DNA from: Siphonodentalium dalli
Taxonomy: Eukaryota; Mollusca; Scaphopoda; Gadilida; Siphonodentaliidae
Assembly (NCBI GenBank): GCA_032622095.1
Contig: CP136069.1
Coordinates: 14,432,450 to 14,496,449, forward strand
Length of the DNA stretch: 64,000 nt
Reading direction: 5' to 3'
The notes beneath the pieces were generated by a model, which was not told the DNA's origin, searched no databases, and worked only from the letters and a program-made list of their open reading frames with translations. Both the position numbers and the translations under genes were made by a program. This document shows positions 1-11,330 of the stretch, piece by piece (positions within the stretch are counted from its first letter, which is position 1; every line of letters begins with the position of its first letter).

Positions 1-500
1 TATTAAAACAGATATCAAACGAAAATATTGAGTTGGAATTACTTACTGTAACAATTATACCGAAAGACGTCTCTGCGATCGGACCGCGGAAATTGCCTAA
101 CGAGCAAGCTTTCCCCCGCGTCGCTATCTTTGTCGATGCGCGATGCGGCGTTTCTGTTGGAACTTATTTGTCCCTATGAGAACAATGGTTCCCGTTGTCA
201 ATAATTTGATGGTTATTTTAAACTGGCATCTATAGATACAAGGGACGCTTCAGACAGAAACATAACAATAATGATAATATAATAATACATAATTATGTTG
301 AGATGTATTTCAAGCCATATAGCAAAATTCCATGGCACTAAAATGTTCGATTATATCTGTTTTCTTTTATATAATACAGGAATGAGTCGGCAAGTATTAG
401 ATAATGTCACGAATTTCTATTTGATGTTCTGACGAGGAACTTTATAGGATTTAGCACACAACCACAACACACACGGAATATATTTCTTTGTCAGTACCAA

Positions 501-1540
501 ATTACCATTGCTTTGGCTTTGGCTTCGGGGGTAAACAATATTTGATTCGAGTCGAGAAGCCCTCTCATCAAAGCTCAGCGTGATCATATCAATTTTTGAA
601 GATTATTTTAAATCTTGTCTCAGGAGAATATGAGATGTTATTTTCATTTACTTAATCTGGGCATTGACAGATCCAGGTGTGACAATATTCCAATGCCAGC
701 GCCATCATATTTCCTCCTCTGGAGTCCGCCTGATGGACATTTTACACATGTTTGTCGCCCAGACATGAATATAACTTATGAAATCACGTTCATCTGAATC
801 ATTGATAGGTTATGACGTGATTGGCGTGGTGGTGGAACTTCGGGAGGGGGTGCTTAATTGATGAATATCCCCAACTTTGGTCAAAAAGTTCAACCGTTAC
901 AAACTTCTTATCTTACAATAGATTGGTTTAAAATTTAACACCAACAATATGTTGAAATTATTCTCTTAGTTTAATTTGACAACAATTTAATAGTGGGGAA
1001 TTTGTCATTTTTAGACCAACATTCCTACACTTTAAATATGTAATCTACCATATTTGACATATACATATGGACACCTCTTCTTTAGAGTTAATCCAAAACT
1101 CATGATGGGTTGACAGGAAGTAGGGAGCAGGTGTGATCTAGTTTTCAATATCACATTTACCCCCCCCCCCATATAACTTTCAGGTTCAGATATCCACATT
1201 TCTCACTGGGCCCATGTATCCTGAGTGTCTCCCCCGGTTGCATGATAGCCATTCAAAGGATCAATTCACTTCAGAATGGCATACAATCTAGAGCTATAAT
1301 GTGTCAAGCAGTTGGGAAAGACTAAAGCCTAGGCCTTGTGCATGCGTTTGGTATGTCTCAAGGGGATGGTGCGGTTGGAAATTCCAAGGTGGAGGCCCCA
1401 ACATTGGAGACCTTCCAGCCCACGTCCTTGCTCACTTGACACGTTATCAGCGAGGAATAATAGTGTGCCTTATAATAGCCAGGTTTAGATACCCATAACA
1501 CTGATTTAAAATGATTAATTTGTATGAATGTTTAGCTAAT
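501..1540. other. Non-coding stretch, nothing recognised
   Basis: AT-rich sequence inside the foldback element with an 11-base C run near 1160. Part of 520-580 resembles the inner edge of the right arm of the second foldback copy (near 13440), so the interior is rearranged relative to that copy. Short open frames at 615-797 and 1301-1498 have no recognisable domain. Confidence 0.4.
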
Positions 1541-1544
1541 GATT

Positions 1545-1850
1545 CAAAAAATCTGTAACGGCATGTTGAATTTAATAGCTGAGCACTCCTACAAATGAAT
1601 AAATAGGATTCAAGTCGATGCCCATTGCAGCACATTTAGTCACCAAAGGATTAACATTCATATAATAATATTTGTAACTGCATTATTCTTTTTTTTTTAT
1701 ATGTTACTGCTTGCTGAACTTAATAACTAAGCATTCCTACAAATTAATCAATAGGATTCAAGTCAATTCTCATTACAGCGCATTTAGTAACCAAAGGTTT
1801 AACATCCATATAATAATATCTGTAACTGTAGGATTCTTTGCTTTTTTATA
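1545..1850. repeat. Two-copy direct tandem duplication, period about 148 bp
   Basis: The block containing GGATTCAAGTC, then CATTTAGTNACCAAAGG, then CATATAATAATATNTGTAACTG occurs twice in tandem, with the GGATTCAAGTC landmark near 1606 and 1754. The copies differ by scattered substitutions and a T run. No coding function is seen. Confidence 0.7.
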
Positions 1851-2029
1851 TGTTCTATTACAAAATCAGAGATCCATAGTCAATCTAAAATATGATTGTG
1901 GTTATAGTGCTTGTATATGCTTTAATAGCTGCATATTCTATAATTCTAGAATTTAACCTAGATTATCAGCATCCAGCAAGCGGATACCCGACATAAACTT
2001 CATAAACTGCGTTATCAGAACATTGTATG

Positions 2030-2690
2030 GGTCTCTTTATTTTTGGCTTTGTGTTGAGTAAAATACGTCTACGAAAATGATTGTTGAGTAAAATACGTCT
2101 ACGAAAATATACATCACTAACCGATGTGCCCCCTCTTCGTCTTGGCTAATTAGGGATTTATTTGTGATCGTTTCCGCCTGGAAAAACTGTTGTTCGATCG
2201 GCCCTGAAACATGCCTATATAAAAGAATATGGTCAAATTCAAGGACACGATCGCACGTGAAATTGGACCCATCCATATTGTTGCCAGGATCATAGTAGGC
2301 CTACATTATACCAAATTTGAATCGAATCGGTCGAGTTCCAGAAACATGCCTATATGAGCGTATATAAGCAAGGTCAAGGACACGGTCTCAAGTGAAATTG
2401 GACCCGCCCATATTGTTCCAGTGATAAAAGTAGACACAGCTACCAAATTTGAGTGGGATCGGTCGAGGTCCAGAAACATGCCTATATGAGCGTATTTGAG
2501 CGAGGTCAAGTTCAAGAACACGGTCGCACGCAAATTTAGACCCACCCATATTGTTCCCCGGATCAAAGCAGTCCTACACACCAAATTTGAGTCAGATCGG
2601 TGTAGCAGTTTTTCAAGTCAATAACACAAATGCATACATACAGACAGAAGTTCCAAAACATAATAGACACAATACAAGACAGATAACTCT
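2030..2690 (+). repeat. Tandem interspersed-repeat body with a GACAGA-type 3' tail
   Basis: Three diverged copies, about 125-135 bp each, carry the phrases AACATGCCTATATGAGCG, ACGGTCGCACG and CCCATATTGTTCC. They end in CCAAATTTGAGTCAGATCGG followed by a CAGACAGAAG tail. The same body and tail recur at 44405-44635, and the tail alone at 43395-43525. This looks like the 3' part of a LINE or SINE. The family is not identified. Confidence 0.7.
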
Positions 2691-2744
2691 TTATATCCCG
2701 TCTACGCTCACGCTTTCCAGCGCTATGAAATTTCATTATTGTTA

Positions 2745-3940
2745 ATCGGCTATTGACTCATGGAATTGTTGGGCCTGCAAAACGTGTTATTTTTCAAACT
2801 AGCTGGCGACTTTGTGAATTTTTATAGGCGTAACACATGTTATTGAATAAGCATAGAAATGCAGTGTAATTCATCGAAATTAATGACAAGACAGTGATGC
2901 AAATTTCAACTTAATGCATAGTTTGTTGTGTTCATCTTTGTATATTTTCATAAAAGTAGCAGTTTAAACCATGTACCGTGGCAAATATTAACCATAGCTT
3001 TATCAGTATAGAACCGACTCGATCAGGAGAGAACCCAAACAATTATCAAAATTCGTGGTTTTTGTCTTTGTTATGACTCGCACAATGAAAGTTTCGTTAT
3101 TAACACGCTTATTGGTGCCGCAGATTGTGATGGGATTGAAAAAAAAAATCGAATTATCACCTATATGCCTCAAAATTGCGTTTTAACTGTCAAAAAGTTT
3201 GAAAATGTATAATTTAGATCATCAGGAACCGTCACAAATGAGTCAAGAACCATGTAACAGTTCTTACACAGTGGGCATACCAGAGAGTTAGGAGGTATAC
3301 CATTCGTGGAAATTATAGGACTATAGATAATTAACCAATTAAAGTGAAGTGAAAAACTTAGGTATGGTGATCAAATAGAAATTGAAATAATCTTGCTCAA
3401 AGTTGTTATTTTACGAATATTAATCCAAATTGACATCACACATCGTCATTTGTATGTATTAATTAAATGCACTGACTATCGATGGGGAAATCGTTTGTGT
3501 TAATTTATCGCCAATAGTTGCGTCCCGAATCTGATGTAAATATTTACAATTGAGCGTAGTTCTGACGATGTTTTCCATGGAGTGGTATGGTCGATTTACT
3601 TTTAATTTTCGGCGATTTTAGTAGAATGCTGCATTCCCCAGGTTGCATAGCGCCTGAGTACTAACATATAAGTTTCACGCACCGAACAAGTCCATAACAT
3701 GTCTTTAATAGTTATGCACCGGTATTCCACAGTAAATGTAGGCTCGAGATTGCACGCTTGAAATAGAATCCATGTAGGTCAATTTCTTGAGCCAAGTCCT
3801 ATTGGCATCCCTTACAATCGTGGAATTTATTGCGGTAGTCAATTAAATGTTTATTGAGATAGCGACTTACAAACATGGCAAAACAAAAATGCAATCTGAA
3901 GTTGTTACCATAGCCCCTCTGTAAAATATATTATTAAGGA
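2745..3940. other. Interior and right inner arm of foldback copy 1
   Basis: AT-rich and non-coding. The segment from about 3700 to 3900 matches 14160-14350 of the second foldback copy (shared TATTCCACAGTAA, CTCGAGATTGCA and CCTTACAATCG). No ORF of note is present. Confidence 0.5.
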
Positions 3941-4439
3941 ACAAATAGTAACAACGAAATATATTCACTGCGTTGTGTGTTGAATGCTATAAAATCCCCG
4001 TCAGAAAATCAAAACGTTTCCATAAATTTTAAACGTCTCTCAACATAATTAATTATTATTATATTATAAGTATTATTCTGTTCCTGTCTGAAACCCCACT
4101 TATACTATAGATCGTCATTTATAAATAACCATCAAATTATTGTCAACAGGGACCATTGTTCTCAAAGGGACAAATACGATTCAACAGAAACGCCTCATAC
4201 ATAGACATAAATAGCGACGCCGGGAAAACTTGCGAGATCGGCAATTTCCGTGGTCTGTTCGCAGCGACGTCTTTCAATAAAATAGTTATAGAATGTGCGC
4301 GGGCCAATCGGGTCACAATTCCAACTCAATATATCCGTTTTATGTTTGTTTTAATTTTAACTTTTCAATTCATCTGAATTTTGTGTTCGGATGCAACCCA
4401 TGGAAGTCAAAACAATCTGTAAAAACTACGAACACTAAT

Positions 4440-4840
4440 TACAGTTTTGTACCTGAAATTTTGGCAAATATTCGGTGTCATCTTACTTCGATGGTCGGGA
4501 GTCACCCCGGAGTCTTTATCCGTTCAACATCAAATAAAACTACGAGAACTGAAACATGCGATTTTGACCTCAAATTTTGGAAACTTTGGAAAGTCATCTT
4601 CCTTGTGTCGTTGAGAGCCAAGACACCGACGTCGTTATTTTGGTTAAATCCGGTAACATCTATGAAACTAGATAATTCAGTGTTTGATCCGAAATTTTGT
4701 GCTAATTTTGGCAACTTGTCTGTTTTATTTTACTTTATTGGTCTTTATCTGCTGAACATTCAAATTAAATCTACGATAAATTTCGATTTTTTTTACCTCA
4801 AATTTTGTAATCTTTTTTGTGTCATCTTACTTCTATACAC
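4440..4840. repeat. Four-copy diverged tandem repeat, period about 115 bp
   Basis: The phrase ACCTCAAATTTTG with variants recurs near 4450, 4568, 4687 and 4795, usually followed by GTCATCTTAC or a similar block. A related fragment (CCACCCCGGAATCTTTAGTC) is near 9905. The 185-codon open frame over this array is probably a by-product of the repeat and has no recognisable domain. Confidence 0.6.
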
Positions 4841-5037
4841 GCTCTTATAAAAAATGTGTAGCAACGATTACACATCAAATGTGTAAACCATATTAATTAT
4901 TAACCCGGTTTACTCATTTGAGGTGTAATCGCCGTACTGTACTAGTGTGACTTTCTACAGTCATTGTCTACAGCATTCCCAATAATATTTAATTCTTATT
5001 GGAGTTGGCTAGCCTATTTTATTCTTATTAGAACATT

Positions 5038-6906
5038 TTGAAAAAATGGATATCAATTTTGTACGAGAATGCCAGTTCATCTATTCTGATTAATGGTCAT
5101 ATTTCTCAGAGCTTCATGTTAGGGAGAGGCTGTCGCCAGGGTGACCCAATATCCCCGTATATCTTCCTCCTCTGTGTCGAAGTTTTAGGGCTAATGATAC
5201 GACAAAACAATACAATTAAAGGGATTTTCCTCGGCGGTTCAGAGTACAAAATAACACAATATGCGGACGACACGACGCTCATACTTGATGGATCTGAAAA
5301 TAGTCTACGCGAATCGTACTTAACACTGGACGAATTTGCTCGGGAATCGGGTCTGCGCATAAATCCTGAAAAATGTCAAGCAGCGTGGATAGGGATTGAG
5401 TCACAAAATAAAATACGACAAGTGCTTTCGGAATTAAACCTGTCTACCGTAAACACCTTTAATTTTCTAGGCATTCATTTCGACACTAATTTAACAAACA
5501 TGAATATAAACTACAGTTATAAACTCGAAGATATTGATAGGACCACAAAAATGTGGAAACACAGACTCCTGACCCCTTTAGGTAGAATAACATTTATCAA
5601 ATCACTAATCTTACCTAAATTGACACACCTATTTATAGCTCTCCCAAGTCCGGATACAGCCTTTTTGAAAGCCCTAAATACCGGTCTATATAATTTCATT
5701 TGGAATTCCAAACGCGATAGAATAAAAAGAAAACAATTATGTGCTGACCATATGTACGGAGGTTTGAAGATGATTAATGTTGAAAACTTTGATGCCGCCA
5801 TGAAAATTACCTGGATACGACGTTTGATTTGCAAACAATCGAAGTGGGCTTCACTATGCAATACCACCCCTCTCTTAAACGACCCACTCCTTCTCACATA
5901 CCACGCAAATTATATTGTAAAGCAAACAGACAAGTTCGCAAATCCATTCTGGAGAGACGTCTTCCGCGCATGGTGTAAATTTATGCGACTAAATAATGCA
6001 AATGATAATATTATGGCCTCAACTATCTGGAATAATCGGAACATAAAAATCGGAAGTTCGTCGACCAACTTGAAGTCGTGGAAAGATGCGGGAATATATT
6101 ATATAAATGATCTATTCCAATCAGATAATAAATTCCATACCCCATTCACATTATATGCAACTTTCAACATTCGCGTCGATTTCATAACAATCAACAACAT
6201 AAAGCGTCAGATTTTCTCATTGGCAAGTTCTCTTAATCAACGCTTAATCCGTATGCCATGTCCATTCCTACCCAACAATCTCGCTCCGATACTCCGTGAC
6301 GTAAAAGGCGGGCAATTATTTTACAAAACTCTAACAAATGGGAAAAATATGCCGAATGCATGCCAAAAATGGGAATACGAAATAGGCGAGAAGATAGAAA
6401 ATTGGGAAGAATATTTGAGCATGCCCTTTAAAACGACAACCGATACGAAATTACAGTGGCTCCAATTCAGAATAAACACACGAATTATTAGTACCAATAA
6501 ATTTCTGAAGATGGCTAACCTTAGACTCGACGATTTTTGCAATCGCTGTCAAAATGTACAGGAAACCATATCTCATATTTTCTGGGATTGTCCCCACGTC
6601 CAAACCTTTATACTAGAATTTAAAACATGGACAAGAAACAACCAATTTCCAATTGATCTAACAAAAAAGAATATCATTATAGGTATCGATCATGAATACA
6701 GATATTCAAAAATTAACCTTTTCCTACTAGTGTTGAAAGAATATATATATAGGACCAAATTCACACCGAAACAGCTGTCGCTTCGCCCGTTCCTTTGCGA
6801 TCTTCAATTTAGGTATGAATGCGAGAGATACAACGCAAGATGTAACATGAATCACGACTTCGATAATCAGTGGCTGGCACTGCGAAATGCCATAACAATA
6901 AAATAA
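5038..6906 (+). CDS. LINE ORF2 C-terminal part: reverse transcriptase plus CCHC (L1/Tx1-like), 5'-truncated
   Basis: This is the 3' part of a non-LTR retrotransposon polymerase, which primes reverse transcription of its own RNA at nicked DNA. An uninterrupted 622-codon frame opens just after an in-frame TAG at 5029; there is no ATG start and the frame begins with TTG. Residues 29-43 carry GRGCRQGDPISPYIF (RT motif) and residues 75-78 the catalytic YADD. The thumb and connection regions follow. A C-terminal zinc-finger-like C-X2-C-X8-H-X4-C spans residues 501-518, as in the L1 group. The endonuclease and N-terminal RT fingers are missing, which fits the usual 5' truncation. No stop or frameshift breaks what remains, so the copy is probably young. 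Poly(A) and target duplications could not be placed. The orphan ORF1 at 41229-42074 could belong to a related family. Confident as a LINE RT, less so on clade. Confidence 0.93.
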   Translation: MKKWISILYENASSSILINGHISQSFMLGRGCRQGDPISPYIFLLCVEVLGLMIRQNNTIKGIFLGGSEYKITQYADDTTLILDGSENSLRESYLTLDEFARESGLRINPEKCQAAWIGIESQNKIRQVLSELNLSTVNTFNFLGIHFDTNLTNMNINYSYKLEDIDRTTKMWKHRLLTPLGRITFIKSLILPKLTHLFIALPSPDTAFLKALNTGLYNFIWNSKRDRIKRKQLCADHMYGGLKMINVENFDAAMKITWIRRLICKQSKWASLCNTTPLLNDPLLLTYHANYIVKQTDKFANPFWRDVFRAWCKFMRLNNANDNIMASTIWNNRNIKIGSSSTNLKSWKDAGIYYINDLFQSDNKFHTPFTLYATFNIRVDFITINNIKRQIFSLASSLNQRLIRMPCPFLPNNLAPILRDVKGGQLFYKTLTNGKNMPNACQKWEYEIGEKIENWEEYLSMPFKTTTDTKLQWLQFRINTRIISTNKFLKMANLRLDDFCNRCQNVQETISHIFWDCPHVQTFILEFKTWTRNNQFPIDLTKKNIIIGIDHEYRYSKINLFLLVLKEYIYRTKFTPKQLSLRPFLCDLQFRYECERYNARCNMNHDFDNQWLALRNAITIK

Positions 6907-8439
6907 TATAATATTATATTAAAAACCCGGTTTTTTACAGACTCAAAGTATACCCTACCTTAACAGTGACCCTGAACAACACACAGCATAAATCAATTAC
7001 CCGGTACCCGAGCGATCATTCTCATTCTTATTGGTCCAGTAATACAGTCCACAAGAACGTCAATATATACATGGTATGCTTAACCACATCACAACATTTT
7101 ACAATCACAGTCCCAAACGCAATTCAAGCGAGCGTTGTGTATTTTTCCCCTTTGCTATCGAACCAGGCAATATTCACAATATTTACAATACGGTCTCAAT
7201 ATGGTTAAATTTACTAATTAAACTGTTTATGTTAAATTCAGAACTTAAATCAATTAAAGCTGCACATAGTGTTGGAACATTGAATTTGCAAACCTAAAAT
7301 ATTGCAAACCATCGACCACTTTAGCCGGTTAATAAGGGAAATTTAAAGTTATTCTGAAGACAAACAAATAATCTATTGTTTTTTATTATCATTGTTGTTG
7401 CTAAAGAAAGTCCTTTTCAGGCAAAAAATATATCAAGGTAGTACCTAGTATCGATTATTGGTCTTGCTTTTAAGTTGAACGATGACTGTTAAAATTGTCC
7501 TAACTCATAGTGTGGCTTTAAATATTTTCTAATTGCATGTCACAGGTAAGAAAGTAGGCCAGGGAATGGAAGAGTGAAACTCTTCCATGTTTTGGACAGA
7601 GAGCATGAATGAGTGAATGTATTTTGTCTCTTTCTTTTGTTATTATTCTTCTTTATCAATAAAAAAAAGCAGAAAAAAAAACAAAACATTTTATTGTCTG
7701 TATCATAAGTTTATTGCCATACAAGCTGTATTCAACATTTCAGCAACTGTGTGTTATCTGTGTCCACTGCCAGAATGTACACAGTGTATCACTAACAACA
7801 CACATGAAACAATTGTACTAACGTTCTGATATGTTGTTTGTATATGTGCACACTCCACGGTACTACAGACTATGAGTGTCCAATAATCATCCAAATGGAT
7901 ATTTTAGTAAAAGTAATCAAAAAGAAATCAAAATGTAATCATGATTACAGGTACATTTAAAAGTATTACGATTACGATGTTATAAATTTATCTGTGATTA
8001 TAACAATGTTTTTTTTTAGAATGACACTTTGTCATAATTTTAACATTTAATGTCAAAACGAATTGTGTTTTCTTTCAGAGCCCTTGACCGATTTCAACCA
8101 TATTTGGTGTGGTGCATCGGGGTACCCACGCATATATTATAATGACCTTAGTTTTTTTTAAATTAAACTTGTTAAAAAAAATGTAAAAATTATCTATTTA
8201 AAAAAAAAGTTTCGATCAAACAATCTAAAACGAAAGTTAAAAACTTTAAAAAAAATTAAAAACATTTTTTAAATACAAAACAAAAATTATCATTTTTTGT
8301 TTGTTCAAAAGCAGATCAGAGTTAAATCTAAAAAAAATTACAAATTTAATTTAAATAATTTAGTTTTTATATCAAACTGTTTAAAAGATGAAACATTGCA
8401 CGAATCATAACATGAGTCTGTTTCAGCAGCTAGTTACCA
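6907..8439. other. LINE 3' flank and AT-rich intergenic sequence
   Basis: This holds the possible LINE 3' UTR, whose end is not determinable. A stretch rich in GTAATC/GATTAC at about 7905-8010 resembles the TAATTACA-rich terminus at 63327-63480. Poly-A and poly-T tracts fill 8140-8380. Open frames here (for example 7617-7829) have low-complexity composition and no recognised domain. Confidence 0.45.
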
Positions 8440-8442
8440 TAA

Positions 8443-9702
8443 GGGTACGTTCATACGCTGGCAATATTGCACTGCAAACTGCAAAAATGCCAGCTAAAAA
8501 TTGCCAAAACGGATTTCTGCCCGCTGTCAACAAATCAGCGTAAGTAGTGATCAATAAACGACAGCCGTTTTGCGTGATTGATGAGCTGTTTGCAATATAT
8601 CAGAACACGGTGCGTGTTGGTATTCTTAGGCCATTCAAAATAATGTCACTTGACATGTTGGAATGTGATATCGCCACGGCCAGCTCTCTCGGTGGGATGC
8701 TGCTCATATATGGGTACAATAGACGTCACCTAGACAGGAGATGGTGCGTCCACACTTGGCTCAACGAAGATAACCGACGAATTCAAATCTTCTCGGATAT
8801 CATCCCAAACTCCAAACTTGTCATTCCAATAATTTTAGTCACATACTCGTTGGTCTTCATGTTAAGCAAAACAATAAGTTAAGAAAAACGGGGAGAGGGG
8901 ACGTGGTGCTGATGTTAAAAAAAAACAAAGAAATCAAATAAATAGTAATACAAGTTAATCAAAAGCACACAATATATTGTTATTCAAATGGCATGAATAA
9001 TAATATTGGCCCATATATGCTTTATCAATGCCAAAGACTAACATATCATTATCCCTACTGTTATACCCCACCCCACCACAACGACACCACAACCAGTCAC
9101 ATTTAAACCACTACAATTACGTCGATATCGCAGTCTTGGTAGATGGTGTTGGCACGTATTCGAACCCCAGCTTGATCTGAATTGAGTGATATCTCAATGT
9201 GCCATTCTGATCGATACATGACCATTTCGACAACAATTGAGAATTTGTACACTGAAGTAAGCACATTTGAAGCAATGTATGGATACTCATAGTGAGTCCT
9301 GCCATCACCTCCCCAATAGCTCCCACATTTATGACTCGGGAAGCATCACTTTTGGTACTATTTGTATCACGCCATATCATCATATCCTCAGTAACGGAGA
9401 TCCACATGTATAATTATGTGTGCATGAGAATCACAGAGAACACACCCCGATCCCATTCGATCGTAACAAGGACGGTACAGACACAATCAATTATTGTTAG
9501 TGGCCTTGTGTTGTGGCCACCGGCAGAGAGGTATACACCCGTTATCATATAACACCGTTGATTGTTGGCGACCAGCCACGACACAGCACGAGCTCGTCGG
9601 TAGCTGGCGAAAATGCCAGCTAACAAAACAAAAACAAAACAACCTTTGCAGCTGGCATTTTTGCAGTTTGCAATGCAATATTGCCAGCGTATGAACGTAC
9701 CC
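8443..9702. mobile_element. PIF/Harbinger-like DNA transposon, 1260 bp, probably non-autonomous
   Basis: Terminal inverted repeats of 53 bp lie at 8443-8495 and 9650-9702. They begin GGGTACGTTCATACGCTGGC and differ at one base by eye. TAA flanks both ends (8440-8442 and 9703-9705), the 3-bp TWA target duplication typical of PIF/Harbinger. A perfect 7-bp-stem hairpin (AGCTGGC, loop GAAAAT, GCCAGCT) is subterminal at 9602-9621 and repeats the inner edge of the TIR. The only coding trace is the fragment at 8547-8882. At 1.26 kb it is too short for both the transposase and the Myb-like protein of autonomous Harbingers. Confidence 0.85.
8547..8882 (+). pseudogene. Possible Harbinger transposase N-terminal remnant
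   Basis: A 111-codon open frame inside the inverted-repeat element contains NRRHLDRRWCVHTWLNEDNR at about residues 58-77. This resembles the basic RRWWV-P-W stretch near the start of PIF/Harbinger transposases. The frame ends without any DDE catalytic region. The N-terminal half is not recognised. It is called as an internally deleted transposase remnant because of the motif and its location; the resemblance is short and could be coincidental. Confidence 0.4.
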
Positions 9703-9705
9703 TAA

Positions 9706-10916
9706 GGGCAAGTGCTGATATGCTCACTTCGGGAATTGATCTCGGGTAAAAAACAATATCTATATGGATAAAATCTTATTACCAGTGGGCGGTTCTACCG
9801 CTGTGGGTGTGGCCTCTGTTGAAAGCTACATTCAGGGGAGATAAATCGGGCAATGTTTTTGTAACATAACACACAAATTTGACAATCACTGAATACCATC
9901 GGGGGCCACCCCGGAATCTTTAGTCAGTCAAGTTTCACAGTTTTGAAATATAAATAAACTTTCAAACCATTGATGCCACATTTAACACTGGCTCCACAGG
10001 CAGTTATGCGCCCAGACACTATTTGTTTCTTCAGACCCTCTATAAATCATGTACTGCAACCTGTTAAGCAAATGTAACGTCAATTATGAAGACTATCACT
10101 ACAATCTGACATTTTTATCTAAGGCAATATCTGTGAATGGTATAAAATAAAGTTATTAAAAAACATGAAAAGGCATATACATGTTCTGCATCAATATATT
10201 TGTATGTGTTGATCACTGAGATTTACGCTATGTGAAGGGGGCATGTTGCTTGTTTTTTTTCAAGATGAGGGTGGGTTACAAGCCATTTCGTGGCATGTCA
10301 GTAAGTCGAAGAATTTGCAATGGAATTTTGCTCTCAGAACATTTATATATGCACTGCACAATTTGGTAGTGGGAATAACAGAAGCAGATAAAACATCAAA
10401 TGATAATATACAGACTTTATCAACTGAAAATAATCGAGAATTCTCCGCAAAGAGAGGAACGCGCCCGTCAGTGTACCACATATCCGGAATATGCTGGCAA
10501 TGAAAGTAATTTATTGTTTCGTTCTGTTGAAAAGTCGAACCCAATTTTTTTCTAAATTTGATATTCGATTGTCTCAGTTTCTGTGGCCTTTAAAGTCTGC
10601 ATAAATTTGTATTACATTGTTATCGACTGAGGCCGGAGACAGCTTAAAAGAGTAAAGATTCCGAAATTTACCACAATCAGGGATGCGTGTCGTATGGGGG
10701 CCAAATATTGTGTCTGCTCCTACTTTCGGTAAATTTGTTGGAGGAAAATGGCCATCAGCTAAAAAATTTAAACAATAGGGGTGTCAGGTTGTAAATTTTC
10801 AACATTTGAACATTCCGATCTCTCGCTGAAAAAGTTCATCTAGGGGGTGTAATGCAATTCGAAGACTAGGTGTGGTTAACATGACGTTGCAGTCTGGTGC
10901 AGTAGGGAAATGTAAG
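9706..10916. other. Intergenic, no gene recognised
   Basis: The sequence at 9895-9960 resembles one unit of the 115-bp repeat at 4440-4840. Overlapping open frames on both strands around 10243-10544 are mutually exclusive and lack any domain or splice context, so neither is called. Confidence 0.4.
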
Positions 10917-10955
10917 GTTGAAACTTATGGAGGGTTGTTAGAGACAATCCTAGTT

Positions 10956-11330
10956 TTACATTTTAATTCTAACTTAACATTTTAATTTTTATATTTCAGT
11001 TCTAACTTAACATTTTAATTCTTATATTTTAATTCATATATTTTAATTCTAACTTAACATTTTAATTCTTATATTTTAATTCTAACTTAACATTTGAACC
11101 CTGATTTAATCTTTTAATTCTTACTTAATATTTTAATTCTAACTTAACATTTAATTCTTCAATTTTAATTATAACTTCATATTTTAATTCTTACTTAATA
11201 TTTTTATTCTTATCTTTTAATTGTAACTTTAACTTTATATTTCAATTCTTACCTAATAGTTTTACTTTAATATTTTAAATCTACTACAAAAATGTCTAAT
11301 GTTAGAATTAAAATATTAGAATTAAAAGTT
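10956..11330. repeat. AT-rich minisatellite, about 20-bp unit (left end of foldback)
   Basis: Imperfect tandem copies of TTTTAATTCTAACTTAACAT and shortened variants make a purine/pyrimidine-skewed array. The reverse-complement version occupies 15010-15275, so the array is part of both palindrome arms. Confidence 0.85.

Larger units (their letters stand above)
1..4378. mobile_element. Long-inverted-repeat (foldback-type) element, copy 1, cut by window start
   Basis: Positions 1-500 reappear as an imperfect reverse complement at about 3945-4378. Landmarks on both arms are a GACGTCG/GCGATCGG block, a GTTTCTGTTGGA block, the phrase ACAATGGTTCCCGTTGTCAA and an ATTATGTTGAGATG block. The same arm sequence forms both arms of the larger element at 10917-15321, so this is a second copy of one family. 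The outer left end lies before the window. The interior shows no transposase and contains unrelated repeats (1545-1850 and 2030-2690). The superfamily cannot be told from what is visible. Confidence 0.6.

Noticed and set aside
4293-4850. 185-codon Phe/Leu-rich frame
   Set aside because: It runs over the foldback arm and the 115-bp tandem repeat; composition follows the AT-rich repeat.
5038-5897. Minus-strand frames of 84 and 126 codons
   Set aside because: They are shadows of the LINE reverse transcriptase frame.
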